Positions 9,731 to 17,877 of a DNA stretch of 64,000 nt are shown here, piece by piece. A program made the position numbers and the translations under genes. Positions within the stretch are counted from its first letter, which is position 1; every line of letters begins with the position of its first letter. The notes under the pieces were generated by a model that was not told where the DNA came from, made no database searches, and was given only the letters and a program-made list of their open reading frames with translations. Source of the DNA: Streptomyces sp. NBC_00525 (GTDB taxonomy: Bacteria > Actinomycetota > Actinomycetes > Streptomycetales > Streptomycetaceae); assembly GCF_036346595.1 (NCBI RefSeq), contig NZ_CP107834.1, positions 3,038,001-3,102,000 of the forward strand. Direction: 5' to 3'.

Positions 9731-10372
9731 TCAGCGGACCGGCGTCAGCTCCGGGTCCAGGCGCAGCTTCCCGAGCGCACGGGAGACCGCGCTCTTGACC
9801 GTGCCGACGGACACGCCGAGCACCTCGGCGGTCTGCGCCTCGCTCAGGTCCTCGTAGTAGCGCAGCACGACCATGGCCCGCTGCCGGGTCGGCAGCTTCA
9901 GCACCGCGCGCCACATGGCGTCGTGCAGCGACTGCCGCTCCGCGGGGTCGGGGCCGGGCGCCGCCTCCTGCTCGGGCAGTTCGTCGCAGGCGAACTCGTC
10001 GACCTTGCGCTTGCGCCACTGCGAGGTTCTGGTGTTGAGAAGGGCCCGGCGCACATAGCCGTCGAGCGCCCGGTGGTCCTCGATCCGGTCCCAGGCGACG
10101 TACGTCTTGGTGAGCGCCGTCTGCAGCAGGTCCTCGGCGTCGCTGGGGTTGGCGGTGAGCGAGCGCGCGGCCCGCAGCAGCACCGGCCCGCGCGCCTCCA
10201 CGAACGAGGTGAACGAGGGATACGGGAGGTGCGGCGCCACCGACGCGCGCGCACCGCGCGAGGGGCGCGCGGGGGCGCCCGATGTGCGCGCCGGCGCGAA
10301 GCTGCGTACTGCGGCCGACGTGCGTACCGGTGCGGCCCCCCTGTGGGTGCCCGTACGGACTGGCGTGGTCAT
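9731..10372 (-). CDS. SigE-family ECF RNA polymerase sigma factor
   Basis: A 213-aa protein. After an Ala/Arg-rich N-terminal extension of about 48 residues (possibly partly untranslated), it has a region 2 (FTSFVEARGPVLLRAARSLTAN, DAEDLLQTALTK, VRRALLNTRTSQWRKRK) and a region 4 helix-turn-helix (LPTRQRAMVVLRYYEDLSEAQTAEVLGVSVGTVKSAVSRAL). These are the signatures of the SigE (TIGR02983-type) ECF subfamily. No anti-sigma gene is adjacent. A later start would give a normal-length ECF factor of about 165 aa. Confidence 0.88.
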   Translation of the reverse strand: MTTPVRTGTHRGAAPVRTSAAVRSFAPARTSGAPARPSRGARASVAPHLPYPSFTSFVEARGPVLLRAARSLTANPSDAEDLLQTALTKTYVAWDRIEDHRALDGYVRRALLNTRTSQWRKRKVDEFACDELPEQEAAPGPDPAERQSLHDAMWRAVLKLPTRQRAMVVLRYYEDLSEAQTAEVLGVSVGTVKSAVSRALGKLRLDPELTPVR

Positions 10373-10569
10373 GGCTCCACGCTAGGAGCGGGGCCCGCCC
10401 GCCGGATCGCCCCCAGGTCCCGAAACCTCGTCCCCCTCAGGGTGTAGGACCGGTCCCCGCTCGACCTCCTACGGGTGGAGGAGAGGGCACCCCGGTACTC
10501 CGGGTCACCCCTGAGACGAACCCCCGGGGCGCGGGCCGCGTAGAGACCTCCCGAAGGGGGAAGACAGGG

Positions 10570-10644
10570 CGGACCCGGCCGGATTCGAACCGGCGTCCTC
10601 ACGGTTTTGGAGACCGCGCGCGACGACCTCTGCGCTACAGCCCC
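10570..10644 (-). tRNA. tRNA-Trp-like gene (anticodon CCA) with a weak acceptor stem
   Basis: On the minus strand the anticodon stem GCGGT/ACCGT holds CTCCAAA, so the anticodon is CCA. The T arm is perfect (GCCGG TTCGAAT CCGGC) and a D arm GCGC/GCGC is present. The discriminator is G, as expected for Trp. The acceptor GGGGCTG/CGGGTCC has a G-G mismatch at 4-69 and two G-U pairs. It is either a divergent second tRNA-Trp or a decaying copy. Confidence 0.65.
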
Positions 10645-10725
10645 GCCCCTGCCGTCATCCTAGGACCCCGCCCCGATCGCCTCTCCACTCTGCGATGCTG
10701 AAAACCGATCAGGAGGGGGATCACG

Positions 10726-11259
10726 ATGCGGTGGAAGGTTCACGGGGAACGCCCGGTCTACGAGAACAGCTGGCTCAACCTGTGGCTGGCCGACATCGAG
10801 ACCCCGGACGGCAACCGCTTCGAGCACCACGTCGTCAAACTCCGTCACCTGGCCGTGGCAGCCGTGGTCAACGAGCGGCGCGAGGTGCTGATGATGTGGC
10901 GGCACCGCTTCATCACGGACACCTGGGCCTGGGAACTGCCCATGGGTCTGGTCGAGGACGACGAGACACCGGCCGAGGCGGCGGCCCGCGAGGTCCTGGA
11001 GGAGACCGGCTGGCGCCCCGGCCCGCTGAAGCCCCTGATCTTCGCGGAACCGGCCGCCGGCATCACCGACTCCGAACACCACCTCTTCCTCGCCGACGGC
11101 GCCACGTACGAGGGCCCGCCGACCGAGAGGAACGAGTCCGACCGCATCGAGTGGATTCCGCTGACCGACCTCCGGGGCATGATCGACCGCCGCGAGATCG
11201 TCAGCAGCGGCACCCTCGTCGGCCTGCTCTACATCCTCATGGACGAGTCGATCCGCTGA
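10726..11259 (+). CDS. Nudix hydrolase (ADP-ribose pyrophosphatase-like)
   Basis: A 177-aa protein with a complete Nudix box: Gly, five residues, Glu, seven residues, then REVLEETGW (within the stretch after LPMGLVEDD). The N-terminal YENSWLNLWLADIETPDG and the phrase ELPMGLVE resemble NudF/ADP-ribose pyrophosphatase-type enzymes, which hydrolyse nucleoside diphosphates linked to another moiety. AGGAGG precedes the ATG at 10726. The substrate cannot be fixed from sequence. Confidence 0.85.
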   Translation: MRWKVHGERPVYENSWLNLWLADIETPDGNRFEHHVVKLRHLAVAAVVNERREVLMMWRHRFITDTWAWELPMGLVEDDETPAEAAAREVLEETGWRPGPLKPLIFAEPAAGITDSEHHLFLADGATYEGPPTERNESDRIEWIPLTDLRGMIDRREIVSSGTLVGLLYILMDESIR

Positions 11260-11272
11260 CCCGGCAAGCCGA

Positions 11273-11302
11273 AGGGCGGGCCTCCACCAGGAGACCCGCC
11301 CT
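11273..11302. terminator. Terminator shared by Nudix gene and tRNA-Ser
   Basis: AGGGCGGG (11273-11280) pairs with CCCGCCCT (11295-11302), 13 bp after the Nudix stop and 12 bp beyond the 3' end of the convergent tRNA-Ser gene. Confidence 0.7.
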
Positions 11303-11313
11303 CTTCGTCACTG

Positions 11314-11398
11314 CGGTGGGTGTGGGATTTGAACCCACGGTGACTCGCGCCACGACGGTTTTCAAGACCGTTCCCTTAGGCCGCTCGGGCAACCCACC
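11314..11398 (-). tRNA. tRNA-Ser (anticodon TGA)
   Basis: Acceptor GGTGGGT/ACCCACC with discriminator G, anticodon stem ACGGT/ACCGT around CTTGAAA (anticodon TGA), a long variable arm and the T arm GTGGGTTCAAATCCCAC. Length is 85 nt. It decodes UCA/UCG serine codons. Confidence 0.95.
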
Positions 11399-11451
11399 CC
11401 GCGCCGGGCGGTCGGTGTGGACCGGTCCGGCGCGGGGAACAGCCTAGCCGG

Positions 11452-13011
11452 TCAGCTGTCGCCCTTGCGCTCGCCCAGGGTCACTTCGGCCGTTGCCGTC
11501 TTGCCGTCGCGCTCGTAGGTCAGGGTGACGCGGTCGCCCGGCTTGTGGGTCCAGATCTCGCCGATCAGGGTCGGGCCGCTGTCGATGACGGTGTCGTTGA
11601 ACTTCGTGATGACGTCGCCGGCCCGCAGGCCCGCCTTGGCCGCCGGGCCGTTCTTCGTGACCGCGTCCGTGCCGCCCGCGCCCCGGTCCGCGATGACGGC
11701 GCCGCCGTTCTTCTCGTCCATCGTGACCGTCGCGCCGATGACCGGGTAGACCGGCTGACCGGTCTTGATCAGCTGCTGGGCGACGGTCTTCGCCTGGTTG
11801 ATCGGGATCGCGAAGCCGAGGCCGATGGAGCCGGCCTGGCTCTGCCCGATGCTGCCGGTCGACTGGATCGCCGAGTTGATCCCGATGACCGCGCCGCCCG
11901 CGCTGAGCAGCGGGCCGCCCGAGTTGCCGGGGTTGATCGAGGCGTCCGTCTGCAGGGCGCTCATGTACGAGTTGCTGCCGCCGTTGCCGTCACCGGAGGC
12001 GACCGGGCGGTTCTTCGCGCTGATGATGCCCGTGGTGACCGTGTTGGACAGGCCGAACGGGGCACCGATCGCGATCGTCGAGTCGCCGACCGCCACCTGG
12101 TCCGAGTTGCCAAGCGGCAGCGGGGCCAGCGACTTCGGCGGGTTCTTCAGCTTGATGACGGCCACGTCGTAGCCCTGCGCCCGGCCGACCACCTCGGCGT
12201 CGTACTTCTTGCCGTTGGAGAACGTCGCCGTCAGCTGGCCGCTCTCCGCGGCGGAGGCCACCACGTGGTTGTTCGTGAGGATGTGGCCCTCCTTGTCGTA
12301 CACGAAGCCGGTGCCCGTGCCGCCCTCGCCGTTGCCGCCCTGCGCCTCGATCGTCACCACGCTCGGCAGCGCCTTGGCGGCCACACCGGCGACCGTGCCC
12401 GGGTCGCGCTTGAGGTCCTGCGGGTTGGACGAGGCCGCGACCGTCGTCGAACCGGAGTCGTTGTTGCGGTCCGCCGCCCAGAAGCCGAGGGCGCCGCCGA
12501 TGCCGCCCGCCACCAGCGCGGCCACCACCACGGCGGCCACCAACCCGCCCCCGCCCCGCTTGCGCGGCGACTCGTGGGTCTGCGGTCCGCCGGGCGCGCC
12601 CCACACCGGGCCGCCGCCGCTGCCGTACGCCGTCTGCGCGTACGCCGGGGCGGCGGGCGGAGGCGGCGGCGGCCAGCCGGCGTCGGCCGCGGACTGCGGC
12701 GGGGCCGGAGGCGCGTACTGGGGGGATGCCGGGACCGCGGCCATCTGCGCGGTCGCCCCGTCCGGCACGGGATACGCGGGGTGGGCCTGCGGCGCGGGGG
12801 AGGCCGGCTGCGGGTCCGGCGTACCCGGTGCGGGCTGCGGGGCCGAGGTGGCCGGCGCCGCGTGCGGGTCCGGTGCCGCCGGGGGCGTCGCGGCGGGGGG
12901 CGTGTCCTCGGGGTGCGCCTGGGGAGCGTCGGCCGGCACGGGAGGTGCGGACGGAACGGACGAGGCGCCCTCGGCCCCGGTGCCCTCGTTGCCCTCGTTC
13001 TCTGTGCTCAC
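11452..13011 (-). CDS. Membrane-anchored HtrA/DegP-like serine protease with PDZ domain
   Basis: A 519-aa protein from GTG at 13011 with a GAGGAG-type site upstream. A cytoplasmic Pro/Ala-rich region (about 1-150) leads into one membrane helix (GGLVAAVVVAALVAGGIGGALG). The extracellular trypsin-like domain has His249 (TNNHVV), Asp282 (YDVAVIKL) and Ser364 (GNSGGPLL), a complete triad. A PDZ domain forms the C-terminus (AAKAGLRAGDVITKFND). HtrA proteases handle damaged envelope proteins. It is divergent from the GDPD gene. Confidence 0.93.
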   Translation of the reverse strand: MSTENEGNEGTGAEGASSVPSAPPVPADAPQAHPEDTPPAATPPAAPDPHAAPATSAPQPAPGTPDPQPASPAPQAHPAYPVPDGATAQMAAVPASPQYAPPAPPQSAADAGWPPPPPPAAPAYAQTAYGSGGGPVWGAPGGPQTHESPRKRGGGGLVAAVVVAALVAGGIGGALGFWAADRNNDSGSTTVAASSNPQDLKRDPGTVAGVAAKALPSVVTIEAQGGNGEGGTGTGFVYDKEGHILTNNHVVASAAESGQLTATFSNGKKYDAEVVGRAQGYDVAVIKLKNPPKSLAPLPLGNSDQVAVGDSTIAIGAPFGLSNTVTTGIISAKNRPVASGDGNGGSNSYMSALQTDASINPGNSGGPLLSAGGAVIGINSAIQSTGSIGQSQAGSIGLGFAIPINQAKTVAQQLIKTGQPVYPVIGATVTMDEKNGGAVIADRGAGGTDAVTKNGPAAKAGLRAGDVITKFNDTVIDSGPTLIGEIWTHKPGDRVTLTYERDGKTATAEVTLGERKGDS

Positions 13012-13209
13012 AGCTCTTTACTCCTCGGTTCCACGTCAGTCGTTCGGCAAGAGATCCGCTGTGTACGTGTCTGGAGTCAGCTTTTCCCACAACACGTCAG
13101 GCCACTGTAAGCAGGAGCTGTGCATCCGCGCACGGCCCTTACATCGGACAAAACGGGCCCGCGTCGCAAGCTGCCCACAGCCGTCTTCCCGCGGTGACAC
13201 CATGACTCG

Positions 13210-14049
13210 GTGACCCAAGCACGGCAGCAGCACCCCATGCAGCATCCCATCCAGGTCATCGCCCACCGCGGCGCGTCCGACGACGCGCCCGAACACACCC
13301 TCGCCGCGTACCGCAAGGCGATCGAGGACGGTGCCGACGCCCTGGAGTGCGACGTACGCCTGACGGCCGACGGCCATCTCGTCTGCGTACACGACCGCAG
13401 GGTGAACCGTACGTCCAACGGGCGCGGCGCGGTCTCCGCCCTGGAGCTGAACGCCCTCGCCGCTCTCGACTTCGGCTCGTGGAAGGACCGCGACGAGTCC
13501 GAGTCCCCCGACTGGGACCCGGTACCGGGCGAGCTGACCTCCGTACTCACCCTCGAACGACTGCTCGAACTGCTCGTCGAGACGCGAGCCGCCGGGCGGC
13601 CTCTCCAGCTGGCCGTCGAGACCAAGCACCCCACCCGCTGGGCGGGGCAGGTCGAGGAGCGGCTGCTGCACCTGCTGAAACGCTTCGAACTCGACGCGCC
13701 CCCACCGACCGGCTCCCCGTCACCGGTACGCGTCATGAGCTTCTCGGCCCGCTCGCTGCACCGCGTCCGGGACGCCGTACCCCATCTGCCCACCGTGTAC
13801 CTGATGCAGTTCGTCTCCCCCCGGCTGCGCGACGGGCGGCTGCCCGCGGGCGCGCGGGTCGCCGGCCCCAGCATGCGGATCGTGCGCAGCCATCCCGGTT
13901 ACATCGAGCGACTGCACCGGGCGGGGCACCGGGCCCATGTGTGGACGGTCAACGAGCCGGAGGACGTCGATCTGTGCGTACGGCTCGGCGTGGAGGCCAT
14001 CATCACCAACCGGCCCAAGCAGGTCCTGGCCCAGCTGGGCCGCTCGTAA
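13210..14049 (+). CDS. Glycerophosphodiester phosphodiesterase (GDPD)
   Basis: A 279-aa TIM-barrel enzyme that hydrolyses glycerophosphodiesters to glycerol-3-phosphate and an alcohol. It shows the family motifs IAHRGASDDAPEHT (catalytic His/Arg), DALECDVRLTADGHLVCVHD (metal Glu/Asp and second His), and VWTVNEPEDV near the end. No signal peptide is seen, so it is probably cytosolic. The GTG at 13210 has no clear ribosome site; an ATG at 13237 or a little later is also possible. Confidence 0.9.
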   Translation: MTQARQQHPMQHPIQVIAHRGASDDAPEHTLAAYRKAIEDGADALECDVRLTADGHLVCVHDRRVNRTSNGRGAVSALELNALAALDFGSWKDRDESESPDWDPVPGELTSVLTLERLLELLVETRAAGRPLQLAVETKHPTRWAGQVEERLLHLLKRFELDAPPPTGSPSPVRVMSFSARSLHRVRDAVPHLPTVYLMQFVSPRLRDGRLPAGARVAGPSMRIVRSHPGYIERLHRAGHRAHVWTVNEPEDVDLCVRLGVEAIITNRPKQVLAQLGRS

Positions 14050-14222
14050 TACCTGCATACCTGCGCATCTGCACATGGGTAGATCAACTACAGGGAGTAC
14101 ACCGGCGCACTCGGAGTGTGCCCGATCGTGTCGAGTGCGTCACTGACAGACCCTTGGCCGGTTTCCGGCAGAGCCCTGGAGGGCATCCACACCGTGGCGT
14201 GGGGGCAAAGGAGGTCTCGGGG

Positions 14223-14855
14223 GTGGCGTTGATGGTGGCACAGGAGGTGCCCACGTCGTCGAGCATGGCCGTTCCCCATGGTCCTGCGGGCGTGGGTCGG
14301 GCAAGGCGACGGATGCGCGAACAGCTGCGCAGCCACGGGGTGTCGGATTCGGTCGTCGACGACGCGGTGCTGATTCTTTCCGAACTGCTCAGCAACGCCT
14401 GCCGGCACGGCAGGCCGCTGGGCCGGCAGACGGAGCGGGGCGACGGCGACGTACGCGCCGCCTGGTGCGTCGACCGGACGGGCGGACTGACCGTCGAGGT
14501 GACGGACGGAGGCGGCCCGACCAGGCCGGTTCCGGCTACGCCTTCGGTGACCGCGCGCGGCGGACGGGGGCTCAACATCATCAGCGCCCTGGCCCGCGAG
14601 TGGGGCGTACGCGACGACGTCTCGGGCGAGGTCACGGTCTGGGTGCAGGTCGACGGGGACCACGATTCCCCGGGCCGGTCCGGCGAACGGCCGGGCGGGC
14701 GCGGCAGTGCGCGGACGACCGGTATGACCGGTCTGCCGAGCGCGCGGAAGACGACGGTCGTGCCGGGGCTCGATACGGCGGGGCTCGGTGTGCCGGGCCT
14801 CGATGGGCTGGACTTCACCGGCATGTTCGATGACGCGTTCGACGATGTGGGCTGA
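14223..14855 (+). CDS. RsbW-like ATP-binding protein (anti-sigma factor kinase family) with Gly/Asp-rich tail
   Basis: A 210-aa protein starting at GTG 14223, eight bases after AAAGGAGG. A GHKL ATPase fold occupies about residues 25-140: N-box LILSELLSNACRHG, G1 box VTDGGGP and G2-type GRGLNIISALA. Such proteins in Streptomyces phosphorylate anti-anti-sigma factors or bind sigma factors. Residues 145-210 are an unusual extension ending in repeated GLD units and an acidic aromatic end (FTGMFDDAFDDVG). No anti-sigma antagonist lies beside it. Confidence 0.85.
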   Translation: MALMVAQEVPTSSSMAVPHGPAGVGRARRRMREQLRSHGVSDSVVDDAVLILSELLSNACRHGRPLGRQTERGDGDVRAAWCVDRTGGLTVEVTDGGGPTRPVPATPSVTARGGRGLNIISALAREWGVRDDVSGEVTVWVQVDGDHDSPGRSGERPGGRGSARTTGMTGLPSARKTTVVPGLDTAGLGVPGLDGLDFTGMFDDAFDDVG

Positions 14856-15101
14856 GCGCGCGGGCTGAAGGCGTACACCCGGCTCGTACGTCCGTTCCGC
14901 AGGCCCGGTTCGTACGTCGGGCAAGTGCCGGGTACCCGCCTCGGCGCCCGGACCGGGCAGTCGCGCGGGCTGTTGTGCCCCGGTGGGCGGCGGGACGGCT
15001 AGGGTCTGTGCGACAGATCGTCGCGGGCCCACGAAGATCCGCCGGAAACACCCCGGGCTCGCGGGCCGGACCGCACCGTCGCAATCGGGAGTAAGCCCAC
15101 C

Positions 15102-16067
15102 ATGGCGAAGAAGCGCCCTCAGTCCAAGGCCGGGAAGCAGCAGCTCAAGGACGGCGAGATCCCGGTCGTCGGGGCTCGTGAACCCTGCCCGTGCGGTTCG
15201 GGCCGCCGCTACAAGGCGTGTCACGGCCGCGCCGCGGCCCAGGCCGTGACCGAGCTGGTGCAGCGTCCGTTCGAGGGCCTGGCCGGGGAGTGCGACTGGG
15301 TCGCGCTGCGCGAGCTGGTGCCCGCGGCCACGGTGGAGCTGACGCTCAAGGACGGGCTGCCCGAGGGCGTGCCCGCGGTGACGCTGGCGACGGTCCTTCC
15401 GATGGCCTGGCCCGCGCTGCGCCGCGAGGACGGCTCCGTCCTGCTCGCGCTCCAGAACGACACCTCGTCCGGCGACCTGAGCCGGGACCTCGCGGACACC
15501 CTGCGGCGCGCGCTGGAGGCCGAGCCCGGTTCGCCGGTGGCCGCCCGCCGTGTGCCGGCCGACGGGCCCCGGCTGCAGGACCTGCTGGCCGCCGACGCGC
15601 CCTTCGAGCCGGTCGTGCACACCGGCTTCGAGTTCTGGGTGCCGGACGCGGAGAACGCCACGGCCGAGGTGTCCGCCTCGCTGGAGCGTGCGAACGAGGC
15701 GGCGATCCCGACCGCCCTGCTCTCCGGCGTGGACGCCGCCTACTGGTGCGAGACGCCGGAGAAGAGCCACCTGCGCTGGGTCATGCCGCACGCCGAGGAG
15801 CAGCTCCTCGACGCGCTCGCCCGGCTGCACGCGGCGGGTGAGACGTCGCTCGGCGAGGGGACCCGGCTGGTCGGTTCGTTCCGGGCGCACGGGCTGATGG
15901 TTCCGGTCTGGGACCTGCCGAGCGCGATGAGCGCCGAGGACTGCGAGAAGCCCGCCGCCGCGTTCGCGGAGCGGCTCGCGACGGCGCTCGCGTCGGACGC
16001 GCCGCTCACCGCCGAGGAGCGCAGGGCGCGGGGCGGCCTCACCAACCGCCAGGTGACGCTCAGCTGA
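15102..16067 (+). CDS. DUF5926 family protein with SEC-C zinc motif
   Basis: A 321-aa actinobacterial protein. The N-terminus is Lys-rich (MAKKRPQSKAGKQQ) and is followed by a SEC-C zinc-binding motif (EPCPCGSGRRYKACHG, about residues 28-43), as at the end of SecA. The remaining 270 residues match the DUF5926 family by memory; its function is unknown. GGGAG precedes the ATG. SEC-C motifs often bind ribosomes or SecB-like partners, so a role near protein synthesis or export is a guess. Confidence 0.85.
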   Translation: MAKKRPQSKAGKQQLKDGEIPVVGAREPCPCGSGRRYKACHGRAAAQAVTELVQRPFEGLAGECDWVALRELVPAATVELTLKDGLPEGVPAVTLATVLPMAWPALRREDGSVLLALQNDTSSGDLSRDLADTLRRALEAEPGSPVAARRVPADGPRLQDLLAADAPFEPVVHTGFEFWVPDAENATAEVSASLERANEAAIPTALLSGVDAAYWCETPEKSHLRWVMPHAEEQLLDALARLHAAGETSLGEGTRLVGSFRAHGLMVPVWDLPSAMSAEDCEKPAAAFAERLATALASDAPLTAEERRARGGLTNRQVTLS

Positions 16068-16678
16068 CGGTGTCGCCTACACGGTTCGGACGGTGACTCC
16101 CGTCACAACTACCCGTACTGGCAGGTAAATCGCTGTCCGAATACGCGAGATCGAATTTGCGAACGGCAGATCTCTTGTTACCGTTCTAGAAGCCCGGTCG
16201 CTGGTGCATCCCCCGTCGCCAGCGATCGGGCATCCTCATTTCCGGGTACGGCGCGCGCCGCGCCCACCGGGCCGCGCCGCCCCTCGTACGAGCCCCGCGC
16301 AGGCGCCCCGCAGACCCCCCCCCGGCTCCCCGCCGCCCCTCTTCCCCTCGCGGTGGCCCGCCGTCAGCCCTGCCGCACAGTACGGCGGTTGAACCCCCGG
16401 CGGACCGGGAACGACCGGCCGGGGCGCCATCGAAAGGCCCGGAGTCGCCCGGTTTCGCGACGCCTCGAATTCGTGCTCATACCGCACTGCGGAACAAACG
16501 GATGACGTGCTCGCGGTCCCGCCGTTTACCCGGAAATCGCGAAGAGGGGCAGAAGGGGACAGGGACGAACGTAAGGGTTTCACCGGAGATCGGACAAGGA
16601 AGCGAAAGAACTCCGTAATGAATGGAACCTAAAGGAACAAGAACGCATCAGAATCTGGCCAACCACGCTGCCAACCGT
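16068..16678. other. 611-bp convergent intergenic region with tandem stem-loops
   Basis: No convincing gene is seen between the convergent DUF5926 and primase-like genes. Two stem-loops follow each other on the plus strand: GAACGG (16161-16166) with CCGTTC (16181-16186), and a 12-bp stem 16193-16204 with 16219-16230 containing one G-U pair and a 14-nt loop with CCCCC. A possible promoter (TTGCGA at about 16157, TACCGT at about 16179) lies just before or within them. This may be a small RNA or a leader remnant. The short open frames here look like chance. Confidence 0.4.
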
Positions 16679-17398
16679 TCAGTACGCGAGTCTGCTGCCA
16701 CCGTCCGGAGCACTCGCGCTCGCCTCGACCAGTGCGTCCAGCACGGCCCCCACATCGGGCAGCCAGGGCACCCCGCCGGAGGTGGCGGCGCCGGAGGAGG
16801 AGGCGCGCTTGGGGCGCGGCCCCGTAGCGCGCTCCGGCGCACGCTCCCAGCACACCTGTCCCGTACCGATCTCCGACGGCGGGAGGACCACGTAACCGCC
16901 CTCGCCGTGGAACCGCAGCGAACTGGGCACCCAGTCCTGGGCGTACAGCAGCTCACCGAGCCGTTCCAGCGTGTACGGGGCGACCAGCAGCGCCCACCGG
17001 GTGGGCGTCGCCACCACGGGCCCCGGCCGCAGGCCCGCCCGGTCGAGCGCGGCCAGGGCACCGGCCCCGGCGGCCGCCGGCAGGCTCAGGGCGCACGGCG
17101 CCCGCCCGCCCGTGGCGAGCAGCACCGGCGCGGCGGGCCGGTTCGTCCACCACCAGCGCACCATCCGGGCATCGGTGGTCGCGGCGAGCAGTCCGGGATC
17201 GAAGGGATGCGCGCCGGGCACCGCGCACTCGGGATCGGGGCAGGCGCAGCCGCGGTCACCGCGTCCGCCGGCTCCTCGCAGCCCCGCTCCGGGGACCACG
17301 GGCCACTGCCACTCCGTGGCGCAGGTCAGGGCCGCGTCGAGCCGGGCGGACCCGCCCCTGCGGCCGAGCCTGCGTCGCCTTCCGAGGATCTCGCGCAT
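16679..17398 (-). CDS. Bifunctional DNA primase/polymerase-like protein (prim-pol N-terminal domain only)
   Basis: About 239 aa from ATG 17398 (MREILGRRRRL), with AAAGGA upstream; an ATG at 17428 would add ten residues. It resembles the small Streptomyces proteins annotated as bifunctional DNA primase/polymerase: CATEWQWPVVPG, then a CACPDPECAVPGAHP cluster and the KAWDxxA-like region MVRWWWTNRPAAPVLLATG. The full AEP catalytic set of acidic residues is not obvious to me, and no helicase domain follows. It stands alone as a conserved chromosomal gene rather than in a plasmid. Confidence 0.7.
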   Translation of the reverse strand: MREILGRRRRLGRRGGSARLDAALTCATEWQWPVVPGAGLRGAGGRGDRGCACPDPECAVPGAHPFDPGLLAATTDARMVRWWWTNRPAAPVLLATGGRAPCALSLPAAAGAGALAALDRAGLRPGPVVATPTRWALLVAPYTLERLGELLYAQDWVPSSLRFHGEGGYVVLPPSEIGTGQVCWERAPERATGPRPKRASSSGAATSGGVPWLPDVGAVLDALVEASASAPDGGSRLAY

Positions 17399-17877
17399 AA
17401 GCGCTCGTTCCTTTCCGTTGAACGCCAAGGGTCCGCCTCACATCGTGCGCGGTGACACCATGCCTGCGGATCTTCTGGGTGTACGTGCTCGTCGAGCCTG
17501 CGGTACGTGCTGCTCGTCGGTACCGAGCGTGAGCTGTGCTGAGCCGGATCGAGCTGCTTGCCGTCGTCATCGTGACGAGATACGAAGCGCACGGCGCGTC
17601 TGCCGTCCGTGCGTACGGCCTCGCCACTCGGGGGCGGGGCGCGGCCGTCTCAAAGGGAGGACGTCCGGGCACGCTGTGGGGTTCCGGGGTCGTGCGGGGC
17701 CGCCCCCGGCCATCCAAAGAATTACGTACCCAGCATGTCCGGAATGACGCTCCCCTGGGACTTCCCCCGGAGACGCACTCCCGTCGAACGCACCCAGTCG
17801 ATCGCCAATGGGCATCACGGGGTGCTCTTTTTGGCCAAGTTGCTTAACGCATGGACACCGCGTTTTCCGGGGGGACA
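17399..17877. other. Intergenic region upstream of the GAF/PP2C gene
   Basis: About 480 bp between divergent genes. I see no convincing coding sequence. The stretch 17710-17850 is less GC-rich than its surroundings (AAAGAATTACGTAC, CTTTTTGGCCAAGTTGC) and probably carries the promoter of the downstream plus-strand gene. No clear terminator or operator was found. Confidence 0.4.

Noticed and set aside
16204..16392. 62-aa plus-strand open frame in the convergent gap
   Set aside because: Pro/Arg-rich translation with no ribosome site; it begins inside the stem-loop. It looks like chance in high-GC DNA.
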